In this document: positions 46,843 through 55,635 of the stretch, in pieces
Layout of the letters: each line of letters begins with the position of its first letter
Position numbering within the stretch: position 1 is the stretch's first letter
Origin: Aquariibacter albus
GTDB taxonomy: Bacteria; Pseudomonadota; Gammaproteobacteria; Burkholderiales; Burkholderiaceae_C
DNA length: 64,000 nucleotides
Assembly (NCBI RefSeq): GCF_014145335.1
Contig: NZ_JACIVI010000005.1
Location: forward strand, 81,503-145,502
Reading direction: 5' to 3'
The notes under the pieces: generated by a model
The model's input: only the letters and a program-made list of their open reading frames with translations
The model's database searches: none
What the model was told of the DNA's origin: nothing
Program-made: the position numbers and the translations under genes

Positions 46843-48657
46843 TCAGCGCGCCAGGGCGCGCAGCTGCATCCAGTCCAGGTCAGCCGCCGTGTCGGCTGCG
46901 CAGGCCCAGTCGCCCAGGCGCTGGGGATCCGTCTCCGCATGGCGTCCGGGACGGCAGTCGGGCAGAGCCTGGAGCACTTCGGGGCGGCGGAACTCCCGCA
47001 GGCGCCGCACGACGGCCAGCGCCTCGGCCTCGTGGCCGCGGGCATGCAGCGCACGGGCGTACGCAAGCATCAGGCGGACATCGATCAGGTGGTCCAGCGG
47101 ACGACCGAAGACGGCCAGGGGCACCTGCTCGGGCGCGAGGGTGGCAGCGGCATAGTCGGCGTGATGGCCGAACAGCACGCTGGCCTGGCCACGGACGATG
47201 CGCTCGTCGAGCGGCAAGCGGCTGTCCGCCGGCATGAAGACACGCTCCACGCGACGGTGATCCATGGCCGCCATCGCCGCGCCCAGCATCAGCAGCACAC
47301 CGGCCAGGCGCTGCAGCCCCTGCAGCGCACGGGCCTGCGGGGGCGGGCTGGCCGAGACCGGGGGGGCTTGTCCGGCAGCCGCCCCGGCCCCCAGCCAAAG
47401 CCCCAGCGCCCAGGCGGCGGGCAGGAGGAAGTAGGCATACCAGAGCGGGTACTCCAACTGGCTGTGCAGGGCCAGCACCGCCAGCATCAGCAGGGCCGCC
47501 CGGCCCGGGTGGCAGGGGTCCGGGTCGGCGCCGTGCCAGGCCGCGCGCCGCTGCCAGATCCGGGCCAGCAGGGCCAGCAGCAGGAGCACGGTGGCGGGCA
47601 GGCCGATCTCCACCGCCAGCTGCAGCGGCAGGTTGTGGGTGTGGTCGAAGAAGGCCACCGGCCGGTCGGGGAAGGGGCTGAAGGTCCAGGCCAGGTTGAA
47701 GCGGCCCCAGCCCACGCCGGTCCAGGGGTGCTCGGCCAGCAGGTCCAGCGCATTGCGCCAGATGGCGAAGCGCGAGCTGCTGATGTCCCCCTCGAACTGG
47801 AAGCGGTCGGCCGCGACGAAGCCGGCATGGCGCGCACGGGCCCACATCGACAGGGCCGCAGCCAGTCCGGCATACAGCAGCGGCACCAGGCCCAGCAGCA
47901 GGCGCACGGGCCCGGGCAGACGGCGGTCCAGCACGGCCCAGAGCAGCAGCAGCGCCAGGCTGATCGCGCCGGTGCGCGAGGCACTGCCGGCCAGGGCAGC
48001 CAGCAGCGCGGCCAGCGTCAGCCCCAGCACGAGCACCAGGCGACGGCGCGCGCGCCGGGCATCGGGGCCGGAGGTGGCGTGCCAGGCTTCGGCCATCCAC
48101 CAGACCGTCCAGACCATCGCGCAGATCAGCGCCGTGGCCAGATGGTTGGGCTGGCGCATGTTGCCGACGGCCCGGCCCGGCGTGGTGCCTGCGCTGACCA
48201 GACCGCCGAGGCCACCCTCGGGCGAGAGCATCTGCACCCCGGCCACCAGCACGCAACCCAGTCCGGCAACCGTCCAGGCCCGGGCCATGGGCCGGGCCAG
48301 CGCGCGGGCAGCATTCGGCGCCGCCGCGGCCTGACGGGCGGTGGCCCACAGCACCAGGGCCGCCGCCAGCAGAACCGCTGCTTGGGCCGGCTGCCGGGCC
48401 TGCCAGGCGATGGCAGCCAGCAGGCCCAGCAGGACGGTCAGCGTCACGCCCGGGCTGCTGCCGACCGGCGCCGGGCCCGCGGCACTCAGCAGCAGCCACA
48501 GCCCCCAGGCGGCCACGGCGGCGAGCTGATGGCTCAGCACCGCATCGGGCACGGTGGACAGGGGCAGCAGCAGCGGCAGGGCCAGCGCAAGCAAGGCCGC
48601 CACATGCATCAGCACCGGGGCAGCGGAGGGGGTCAGGGGATGGTCAGGCGCGTTCAC
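46843..48657 (-). CDS. PglL/Wzy-type O-oligosaccharyltransferase, second of two
   Basis: 604-residue polytopic membrane protein with about a dozen hydrophobic segments. Family marks: GNMRQPNHLATALI, a periplasmic loop with WGRFNLAWTFSPFPDRPVAFFDHTHNLPLQLAVEIGLPA (H-x-H-N of the Wzy_C ligase motif), HSQLEYPLWYAYFLLPAAW, and a soluble C-terminal Wzy_C_2 tail. A GTG at 48655-48657 overlaps the upstream ligase stop (GTGA) and is preferred over ATG 48693. Likely transfers a lipid-linked glycan to pilin or other exported proteins. Confidence 0.87.
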   Translation of the reverse strand: MNAPDHPLTPSAAPVLMHVAALLALALPLLLPLSTVPDAVLSHQLAAVAAWGLWLLLSAAGPAPVGSSPGVTLTVLLGLLAAIAWQARQPAQAAVLLAAALVLWATARQAAAAPNAARALARPMARAWTVAGLGCVLVAGVQMLSPEGGLGGLVSAGTTPGRAVGNMRQPNHLATALICAMVWTVWWMAEAWHATSGPDARRARRRLVLVLGLTLAALLAALAGSASRTGAISLALLLLWAVLDRRLPGPVRLLLGLVPLLYAGLAAALSMWARARHAGFVAADRFQFEGDISSSRFAIWRNALDLLAEHPWTGVGWGRFNLAWTFSPFPDRPVAFFDHTHNLPLQLAVEIGLPATVLLLLALLARIWQRRAAWHGADPDPCHPGRAALLMLAVLALHSQLEYPLWYAYFLLPAAWALGLWLGAGAAAGQAPPVSASPPPQARALQGLQRLAGVLLMLGAAMAAMDHRRVERVFMPADSRLPLDERIVRGQASVLFGHHADYAAATLAPEQVPLAVFGRPLDHLIDVRLMLAYARALHARGHEAEALAVVRRLREFRRPEVLQALPDCRPGRHAETDPQRLGDWACAADTAADLDWMQLRALAR

Positions 48658-50483
48658 GGGCGCGATCTTGCCTTGTCCCCGGCCCGGGCCCATCCGTCCG
48701 GCGGCGGCTCAGGGCCGGACCGCCCAGGCCCGGGGGGCAGCAACTCGCGCCAGTCGGCCGAGGCCGGCGGCGGCCCGCACAGCGCCGGACGCAGGGGATC
48801 GCCCTGCCCCGAAGCCTCGGCGGCCGCGACCTGCCGGGGCGGGGCGTCACAGCGACGGGCCAGGGCCGCGGCGGCCGGTCCGCCCAGCCGACGCAGACGA
48901 GCGGCCAGCAGGCGAGCCCGGTCGGCGCGCCCCTGCTCGGCCTCGGCCAGGGCCCAGGCCAGCAGCAGGCGACCGTCCAGCTGGCGGCGTGCCGCGCCGG
49001 CCTCGAAGGGCTGCAGGCTGCGCTGGCCGGCGGGCGCCAGCGTGGCCGCCAGGCGCTCGCCCCACTCGGGCGAGAGGCTTCCGGCACGCGCGGCAGCAAG
49101 ACGCCGCTCCAGGGGACCGGCGGCCGGGTCGAAGAGCTGGATCGTCGGCTGCTGGGCGACGCCGCCCCAGACCGCCGACAGCATCAGCAGCAGACCGACC
49201 CCGCGCAGGCCGCCAAATCGTCCCGTCGCCCTGCCCGCCCCGTGCGACGGGCCCGCGGACGGCCCGGCCAAAGCCCAGCAGGCCGCGTGCAACCACAGCA
49301 GGTGACCCTGCCAGAGCGGGAACTCCGACAGACTGTGCAGGGCCGTGCTGAGGATCAGCAGGCCGGCCGCCGTCGGCGCCGCGGCAGAGGGCCCCGGCTG
49401 CGCAGGACCGGGCGGGAGGGCCCCGGCACGCAGGCCCCGCCAGGCGGCATGGACCAGCAACAGCAGGACCACGGCAGCCAGCGGCAGGCCCAGCTCCACC
49501 GCCAGATGCAGCGGCAGATTGTGGGCATGGGTGAAGGCGTGGCCACCGGCGGGCAGACCGGGGCTCAGGGTCCACGCGAAATTGAAGTTGTTCCAGCCGA
49601 CGCCCCACAGGGGCTGGGCACGGACCAGGGCCCAGGCGTCCTGCCAGAGCGTCCAGCGGGGACTGCCGAGATCGGCCCGCACCCCCGCGGCCTGGCCGGG
49701 CTCGGCCACGGCCAGGCGCAACGCCCAGAACAAACACAGGGCCAGCGGCAGCAGGACCAGGTCCAGCCTGAGCCGGCGAGGCAGCCGCCCATCGAACAGG
49801 CCCCACAGCAGCAGCAGGCCGCTGGCCAGGAGGCCCGTGCGCGAGCCGCTGGCGGCCAGGCCGGCCATCAGCAGCAGGCCGGCGGGCAACAGCCCCCGAG
49901 GAGGCAGACGGCCCATCGAGCGCAGCGCGGCCAGGGCGATCACGCCCTGGACCATCAACAGGGCCAGCACATTGGACTGCCGGACCCAGCCCACCGCCCG
50001 CGCGCCCGCAGGAGGACCGGCCAGACCCAGCGCTTGCGGCGCCGTCAGCTCCAGCAGCGCGACCGCGGCGTTGAGCAAGGCCGCCCCGGCCCAGGCGCCG
50101 TAGAACACGGTGGCCGTGGCGGCCTCGTCCTGCGCGCGCGCAGCGCGCAGGCCCAGCAGCACGGCCACGGCCGCCAGCAGCGCCACGCTGTCGGCCAGGG
50201 CCAGACCGGGCAGGCCGCCGGTGGCGAACAGGCTGGTCCAGGCCATGCCGACCAGCAGCAGGGGCACGGCGACCAGGCTGCGCCATCCGGCCGGCCACGC
50301 GCCGGCCGGCCCGGACGCTGGACCGCAGGCCAGCACCAGCCCCCAGGCCAGCAGGCCCAGCAAGTCCTTGGCGAAACCGGTCTGCGGCAGCGGGGCATGG
50401 TTCAGCAGCAGCGGTCCGGCCACCGCCAGCGCGAGGGCCAGGCGCGCCGGCCCCGCGGCACGCCAAGCAAAAAGGGACCGCAT
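48654..50483 (-). CDS. PglL/Wzy-type O-oligosaccharyltransferase, first of two
   Basis: 609-residue polytopic membrane protein paralogous to its neighbour. Seen: GWVRQSNVLALLMVQGV, GSRTGLLASGLLLLW, WNNFNFAWTLSPGLPAGGHAFTHAHNLPLHLAVELGLPL, and HSLSEFPLWQGHLLWLHAACW. It has the Wzy_C H-x-H-N motif and a soluble C-terminal domain. It lies directly downstream of pilA, the usual place of pilin-glycosylating ligases. The ATG at 50481-50483 is inside the loop of the pilA terminator hairpin; ATG 50519 is upstream of it. The start is therefore uncertain and expression is probably attenuated. Confidence 0.85.
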   Translation of the reverse strand: MRSLFAWRAAGPARLALALAVAGPLLLNHAPLPQTGFAKDLLGLLAWGLVLACGPASGPAGAWPAGWRSLVAVPLLLVGMAWTSLFATGGLPGLALADSVALLAAVAVLLGLRAARAQDEAATATVFYGAWAGAALLNAAVALLELTAPQALGLAGPPAGARAVGWVRQSNVLALLMVQGVIALAALRSMGRLPPRGLLPAGLLLMAGLAASGSRTGLLASGLLLLWGLFDGRLPRRLRLDLVLLPLALCLFWALRLAVAEPGQAAGVRADLGSPRWTLWQDAWALVRAQPLWGVGWNNFNFAWTLSPGLPAGGHAFTHAHNLPLHLAVELGLPLAAVVLLLLVHAAWRGLRAGALPPGPAQPGPSAAAPTAAGLLILSTALHSLSEFPLWQGHLLWLHAACWALAGPSAGPSHGAGRATGRFGGLRGVGLLLMLSAVWGGVAQQPTIQLFDPAAGPLERRLAAARAGSLSPEWGERLAATLAPAGQRSLQPFEAGAARRQLDGRLLLAWALAEAEQGRADRARLLAARLRRLGGPAAAALARRCDAPPRQVAAAEASGQGDPLRPALCGPPPASADWRELLPPGPGRSGPEPPPDGWARAGDKARSRP

Positions 50484-50493
50484 GCGCGGTCCC
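50464..50493 (-). terminator. strong intrinsic terminator after pilA, overlapping the ligase start
   Basis: On the minus strand GGGACCGC-GCAT-GCGGTCCC forms a perfect 8-base-pair stem followed by TTTTTGC. It starts 58 bases after the pilA stop. The candidate ATG (50481-50483) of the next gene is within the loop and stem. Confidence 0.8.
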
Positions 50494-50550
50494 CGGACGA
50501 GGCGATGGGCGCGGGTCACGGCAGGACAGGCTGCCGGGCCCGGCTCAGGC

Positions 50551-51000
50551 TCAGTTCTTCACATAGCCCTGGGTCAGGCAGGCCCCGCTGTAGGCCCAGG
50601 TCAGGCGCTCACCGGCAACAGTCGGCGTCAGCGTGCAGGTCTCGGTGGCCAGGATGCCCTTGGCGGCGTTCGGCGTGGCGACCAGCGCAGCCGTGGTGGC
50701 GGTGATGGCCACGTTGTTCACGATGCCCGACGTCGAGGTGAAGCCCGAGGGAATGCCGGCCTCGCCGAGCACATCGCAGCTGGCGAGCGCACCCTCGGTC
50801 TGGAAGCACTCGGTCACGCCCAGCTTGTAGGGCTCCATCGCGGCGATGACTTCGCTGTAGGCGGCGCGCTTGATGTAGTTCTGGTAGGCCGGCAGGGCGA
50901 CGGCCGCCAGGATGCCGATGATCGCGACGACGATCATCAGCTCGATCAGCGTGAAGCCCTTCTGGGCACGACGGGCGAGGCGGCGGCGGGTGGTGGTCAT
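50551..51000 (-). CDS. pilA: type IV pilin
   Basis: 149-residue prepilin. It has a basic leader ([15 protein letters not shown]), cleavage before F16, and an N-methylated hydrophobic helix [30 protein letters not shown] with the conserved glutamate E20 (position 5 of the mature protein). Cysteines near residue 80 and near the C-terminus (CLTQGYVKN) could form the D-region disulfide. Upstream lie a -24/-12 promoter match and two dyads with GACA/GTC half-sites. Downstream is a strong terminator, then the glycan ligases. Confidence 0.95.
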   Translation of the reverse strand: MTTTRRRLARRAQKGFTLIELMIVVAIIGILAAVALPAYQNYIKRAAYSEVIAAMEPYKLGVTECFQTEGALASCDVLGEAGIPSGFTSTSGIVNNVAITATTAALVATPNAAKGILATETCTLTPTVAGERLTWAYSGACLTQGYVKN

Positions 51001-51088
51001 GGCAGGACTCCGGTCAGGCGTTGAAGGCAGGGGGTGGGGCGGAAGGGGTAGGCCGGAGGGCGAACCGTCCACCGGTGCCAGGGATTCC

Positions 51089-51103
51089 GCAGACGCCGTG
51101 CCT
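51089..51103 (-). promoter_or_regulatory. sigma-54 (-24/-12) promoter of pilA
   Basis: Minus strand AGGCAC-GGCGT-CTGC has the exact GG-N10-GC spacing and two mismatches to consensus. The transcript start would be about 77 bases before the pilA ATG. PilR/sigma-54 control of pilA is common in Proteobacteria. Confidence 0.55.
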
Positions 51104-51118
51104 GACAGGAAATGTCAG
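51102..51118. promoter_or_regulatory. dyad CTGACA-N5-TGTCAG at the pilA promoter
   Basis: Perfect 6-base arms around GGAAA, abutting the -24 box. Shares TGAC-N7-GTCA with an A-rich spacer with the dyad at 51196-51218. The TGTC half-site is like reported PilR sites; assignment is inferred. Confidence 0.4.
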
Positions 51119-51195
51119 TTCGCAGCCGCCGGAACGTGGCCGATGCCACGAAGCCCCCGGGCGGACCGGGCGGCGCGGGGGCAGGCGGTCGGGCC

Positions 51196-51218
51196 GGGCT
51201 GACACAAAACGTCAGCCC
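51196..51218. promoter_or_regulatory. dyad GGGCTGAC-N7-GTCAGCCC between gshA and pilA
   Basis: Perfect 8-base arms around ACAAAAC. It is 14 bases past the gshA stop, so it may act as its terminator hairpin (no T-run). It also lies about 120-140 bases upstream of the predicted pilA start, a normal enhancer distance, and shares TGAC-N7-GTCA with the dyad at 51102. Confidence 0.45.
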
Positions 51219-51232
51219 GCCGACGCGCAAGG

Positions 51233-52528
51233 TCAGTAATCGGTCTCGGCCTGGGGGTCCTGCGCCTCCAGCTCGTAGCTGGCGGCCAGCATGGCCAGGC
51301 GACCGATCACGCCATACATGTAGAAGCGGTTCGGTGCGCTGGCACCCGGCTTCTCGCCCGGGCGTGGCAGGTGGTGGCTCTCGGCGAAGGCCAGGGGCAC
51401 GAACTGCGCACCGGGGGCGTTCAGGTTCTCGTCGATGCCGCGGTCGGCATGCACGCGGTAGAAGCCGCCGACCACATAGCGGTCCATCATGTAGACGACC
51501 GGCTCGGCCACCGCGTCGTTCATGCGCTCGTAGGTCGGCACGCCCTCCTGGATGATGACCTCGTTGACCTCCTGGCCGTCCTTGATGACGCTCATCTTGT
51601 TCTTGGTGCGGCGGTTCAGGTCGGCCAGCTCCTTGGCGTCGCGCACGGTCATGATGCCCATGCCGTAGGTGCCGTTGTCGGCCTTGACGACGACAAAGGG
51701 CTTTTCCTGAATGCCGTACTCCTTGTACTTGCGACGCACCTTGCCGATGAGGGTGTCGACATGGGTCTGCAGGCAGTCCTGGCCCTCGCCGGACTGGAAG
51801 TCCACCTTGCCGCAGCGGCCGAACATCGGGTTGATCAGCCAGGGGTCCATCCCCAGCAGCTTGGCGAACTTCTTGGCGACTTCCTCGTAGGCGTCGAAGT
51901 GCTGGCTCTTGCGCCGCACGGCCCAGCCGGCATGCAGCGGCGGCAGCAGGTACTGCTCGTGCAGGTTCTCCAGCACGGCCGGGATGCCGGCCGAAAGGTC
52001 GTTGTTCAGCAGGATGGTGCAGGGGTCGAAGTCCTTGAGCCCCAGACGGCGCTTGCCGCGGATCAGCGGCTCGACGCTCAGCTCGCTGCCGTCGGGCAGG
52101 GGGAGCGTGGTCGGGGCGGTGACATTCGGATCCAGGGAACCCAGCCGCACGTTCAGGCCGGCCTGCGTGAAGATCTGCACCAGCCGCTGGACATTGGTCA
52201 GGTAGAAGCTGTTGCGGGTGTGGTTCTCGGGGACCAGCAGCAGGTTCTTGGCCTCGGGGCAGATCTTCTCGATCGCGGCCATCGCGGCCTGCACGGCCAG
52301 CGGCAGCATCTGCGGCGTGAGGTTGTTCCAGCCGCCGGGAAAAAGATTGGTGTCGACCGGGGCCAGCTTGAAGCCCGCATTGCGCACGTCCACCGAGGTG
52401 TAGAAGGGCGGCGTGTGTTCCATCCACTCCAGGCGGAACCAGCGCTCGATCGCCGGCATGGATTCCAGGATGCGCTGTTCGAGCTCGTTGATCGGGCCGT
52501 TGAGCGCGGTGATGAGGTGCGGAACCAT
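51233..52528 (-). CDS. gshA: glutamate-cysteine ligase, proteobacterial type
   Basis: First enzyme of glutathione synthesis, joining glutamate and cysteine with ATP. 431 residues from ATG 52528 (MVPHLITALNGPINELEQRI). Seen: WMEHTPPFYTSVDVRNAGFKLAPVDTNLFPGGWNNL, LVPENHTRNSFYL, FGRCGKVDFQSGEGQDCLQTHVD, VVVKADNGTYGMGIMTV and MYGVIGRLAMLA. It belongs to the group found in beta- and some gammaproteobacteria, unrelated in detail to E. coli GshA. Stand-alone here; gshB is not in the window. Confidence 0.93.
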   Translation of the reverse strand: MVPHLITALNGPINELEQRILESMPAIERWFRLEWMEHTPPFYTSVDVRNAGFKLAPVDTNLFPGGWNNLTPQMLPLAVQAAMAAIEKICPEAKNLLLVPENHTRNSFYLTNVQRLVQIFTQAGLNVRLGSLDPNVTAPTTLPLPDGSELSVEPLIRGKRRLGLKDFDPCTILLNNDLSAGIPAVLENLHEQYLLPPLHAGWAVRRKSQHFDAYEEVAKKFAKLLGMDPWLINPMFGRCGKVDFQSGEGQDCLQTHVDTLIGKVRRKYKEYGIQEKPFVVVKADNGTYGMGIMTVRDAKELADLNRRTKNKMSVIKDGQEVNEVIIQEGVPTYERMNDAVAEPVVYMMDRYVVGGFYRVHADRGIDENLNAPGAQFVPLAFAESHHLPRPGEKPGASAPNRFYMYGVIGRLAMLAASYELEAQDPQAETDY

Positions 52529-52666
52529 GGTGGGCGGGCCCGGGAGGGCGTCAGAAGAAGGGGAAATTCTAGGCAGCGCCCGCAACGGCCCTGCGCCGGG
52601 CAAGGGCAGGCCGGCCGCGCCCCGGCCGGCTGGACCCTTCGAAGGTGTGGCAGCTGCCGCCAAAGA

Positions 52667-52694
52667 CAAGGGGCTGCCCGAAGGCAGCCCCTTG
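52667..52694 (-). terminator. terminator of the porin-glnK-amtB operon
   Basis: Perfect 12-base-pair stem CAAGGGGCTGCC/GGCAGCCCCTTG with a TTCG tetraloop on the minus strand, followed by TCTTTGG. Starts 57 bases after the amtB stop. Same style as the ssu terminator at 1135-1166. Confidence 0.75.
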
Positions 52695-52750
52695 CTGAGT
52701 CCTCGTGCGGCGGGATCCGGCCCGCGGGCGCGGATCCCCCGTCGCAGCGA

Positions 52751-54229
52751 TTACTTGTTGTAGGCCGTCTCGCCGTGCGAGCTGATGTCGAGGCCTTCGC
52801 GCTCTTCCTCTTCGCTGACCCGCAGGCCGATGATCAGGTCGACCAGCTTGAAGGCGATGAAGGAGACGACACCCGACAGCACGATGGTGTAGAGCACGCC
52901 CTCGGCCTGGATCAGCACCTGGGCACCGATGCCCGGGTAGCCGCCGCAGGTGTTGGCCACGTAGTCGCAGATGCCGGTGCCGCCGAGGTCCGGCGAGGCG
53001 AAGACGCCGGTCAGCAGCGCGCCGACGATGCCACCCACGCCGTGGACGCCGAAGACGTCCAGTGAGTCGTCCGCACCGAGCAGCTTCTTCAGGCCGCTCA
53101 CGCCCCACAGGCAGATCAGGCCGGAGATCAGGCCGAGGATCAGCGCACCGCCGACACCGACGAAGCCGCAGGCCGGGGTGATGGCCACCAGACCGGCCAC
53201 CGCACCCGAGGCACCGCCCAGCATCGAGGCCTTGCCCTTGAGCAGCGCTTCACCGGCGATCCAGCTCAGCGTCGCCGCAGCGGTCGCGACCACAGTGTTG
53301 ATGAAGGCCAGGGCCGAGATACCGTTGGCTTCCAGGTTGGAGCCGGCGTTGAAGCCGAACCAGCCCACCCACAGCAGAGAGGCACCGACCATGGTCAGGG
53401 TCAGGCTGTGCGGGGCCATGGCTTCCTTGCCGTAGCCGATGCGCTTGCCGACCACGTAGGCACCCACCAGACCGGCAACCGCCGCGTTGATGTGCACCAC
53501 GGTGCCGCCCGCGAAGTCGAGGGCGCCCTTCTGCCACAGCGCGCCAGCGGCGGCCGTGACGGTCTCCAGGGTCTCGGCGCTGGTGATCGCATCCGGACCA
53601 TCCCAGTACCAGACCATGTGCGCCATCGGCAGGTAGCTGAAGGTGAACCACAGCACCGAGAAGAGCAGCACGGCCGAGAACTTGATGCGTTCGGCGAAGG
53701 CGCCAATGATCAGCGCGGTCGTGATCGCGGCGAAGGTGCCCTGGAAGGCGACGAAGGTCAGCTCGGGGATGTAGACGCCCTTGCTGAAGGTCGCACCCAG
53801 CGACTCGGGCGTCACGCCGGCCAGCAGCACCTTCGAGAGGCTGCCGAAGTACGGCGTGCCCGCAGTGAAGGCGACCGAGTAGCCGTAGACGACCCACAGC
53901 ACCGAGATCAGCGCGAAGATCACGAGGACCTGCATCAGCACCGACAGCATGTTCTTGCTGCGGACCAGGCCGCCGTAGAACAGGGCCAGACCGGGCAGGG
54001 TCATGAGGATGACGAGGACGGTGGCCATCGTCATGAAGGCGGTGTCGCCCTTGTCCGGCACGGGGGCCGGCGCGGCCGCTTCGGCCGAAGCGGCTTCGGC
54101 CACCGCTTCAACGACGGCCGAAGCCGCCTCGACGACCGCCGGGGCGGACGCCGGGTCCTGGGCATGGCCCACCCCGGCAAAGCCGAGGAGCGCCATGCCC
54201 AAGGCACACAGAGCAATCAATTTGCGCAT
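52751..54229 (-). CDS. amtB: ammonium transporter
   Basis: 492-residue Amt channel. Signal peptide (LIALCALGMALLGFAGVGHA) and an Ala/Glu-rich periplasmic linker precede eleven membrane helices. Pore residues: AFAERIKFSAVLLFSVLWFTFSYLPMAHMVWYW carries the first pore histidine (PMAHMVW); GVHGVGGIVGALLTG carries the second. GFNAGSNLEANG and GLVAITPACGFV are classic Amt blocks. The C-terminal tail EREGLDISSHGETAY is the GlnK docking region. Follows glnK by 35 bases, giving the standard glnK-amtB pair. Confidence 0.97.
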   Translation of the reverse strand: MRKLIALCALGMALLGFAGVGHAQDPASAPAVVEAASAVVEAVAEAASAEAAAPAPVPDKGDTAFMTMATVLVILMTLPGLALFYGGLVRSKNMLSVLMQVLVIFALISVLWVVYGYSVAFTAGTPYFGSLSKVLLAGVTPESLGATFSKGVYIPELTFVAFQGTFAAITTALIIGAFAERIKFSAVLLFSVLWFTFSYLPMAHMVWYWDGPDAITSAETLETVTAAAGALWQKGALDFAGGTVVHINAAVAGLVGAYVVGKRIGYGKEAMAPHSLTLTMVGASLLWVGWFGFNAGSNLEANGISALAFINTVVATAAATLSWIAGEALLKGKASMLGGASGAVAGLVAITPACGFVGVGGALILGLISGLICLWGVSGLKKLLGADDSLDVFGVHGVGGIVGALLTGVFASPDLGGTGICDYVANTCGGYPGIGAQVLIQAEGVLYTIVLSGVVSFIAFKLVDLIIGLRVSEEEEREGLDISSHGETAYNK

Positions 54230-54264
54230 GGTTGTCTTCTTCCTGGGTTCTGGGTCACGGGCGC

Positions 54265-55402
<1,138 letters not shown>

Positions 55403-55461
55403 GCGAGTGGGCTCCGTTGATTGGTTCGTAGGTTCAGCAGCGAACTGCTTTGTGGCTGTCT

Positions 55462-55476
55462 GCATGAGGCGTGCCA
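55462..55476 (-). promoter_or_regulatory. sigma-54 (-24/-12) promoter of porin-glnK-amtB
   Basis: Minus strand TGGCAC-GCCTC-ATGC: a perfect -24 hexamer, exact GG-N10-GC spacing and one mismatch in the -12 TTGC. Predicted start about 48 bases before the porin ATG. Confidence 0.75.
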
Positions 55477-55569
55477 ACGCCCTGTTGCTGCGCGACCCGG
55501 GCGTCGACTGGGACAGGAAGGCGTCGGCACGCCCCAAGGACGGGCTGAAACGCGCTGACGGCAAGCTGT

Positions 55570-55586
55570 CGCACCAATATCGTGCA
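55570..55586. promoter_or_regulatory. NtrC-like binding site
   Basis: CGCACC-AATAT-CGTGCA matches TGCACC-N5-GGTGCA at 10 of 12 positions. It lies about 95-110 bases upstream of the -24 box at 55476, a normal enhancer distance. It is also 50-66 bases upstream of the divergent comM start. Confidence 0.6.
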
Positions 55587-55635
55587 ATCTCGTCACCCGC
55601 GAGCGGGATCGTGGCCCACGGCCGGGCCACGCACC

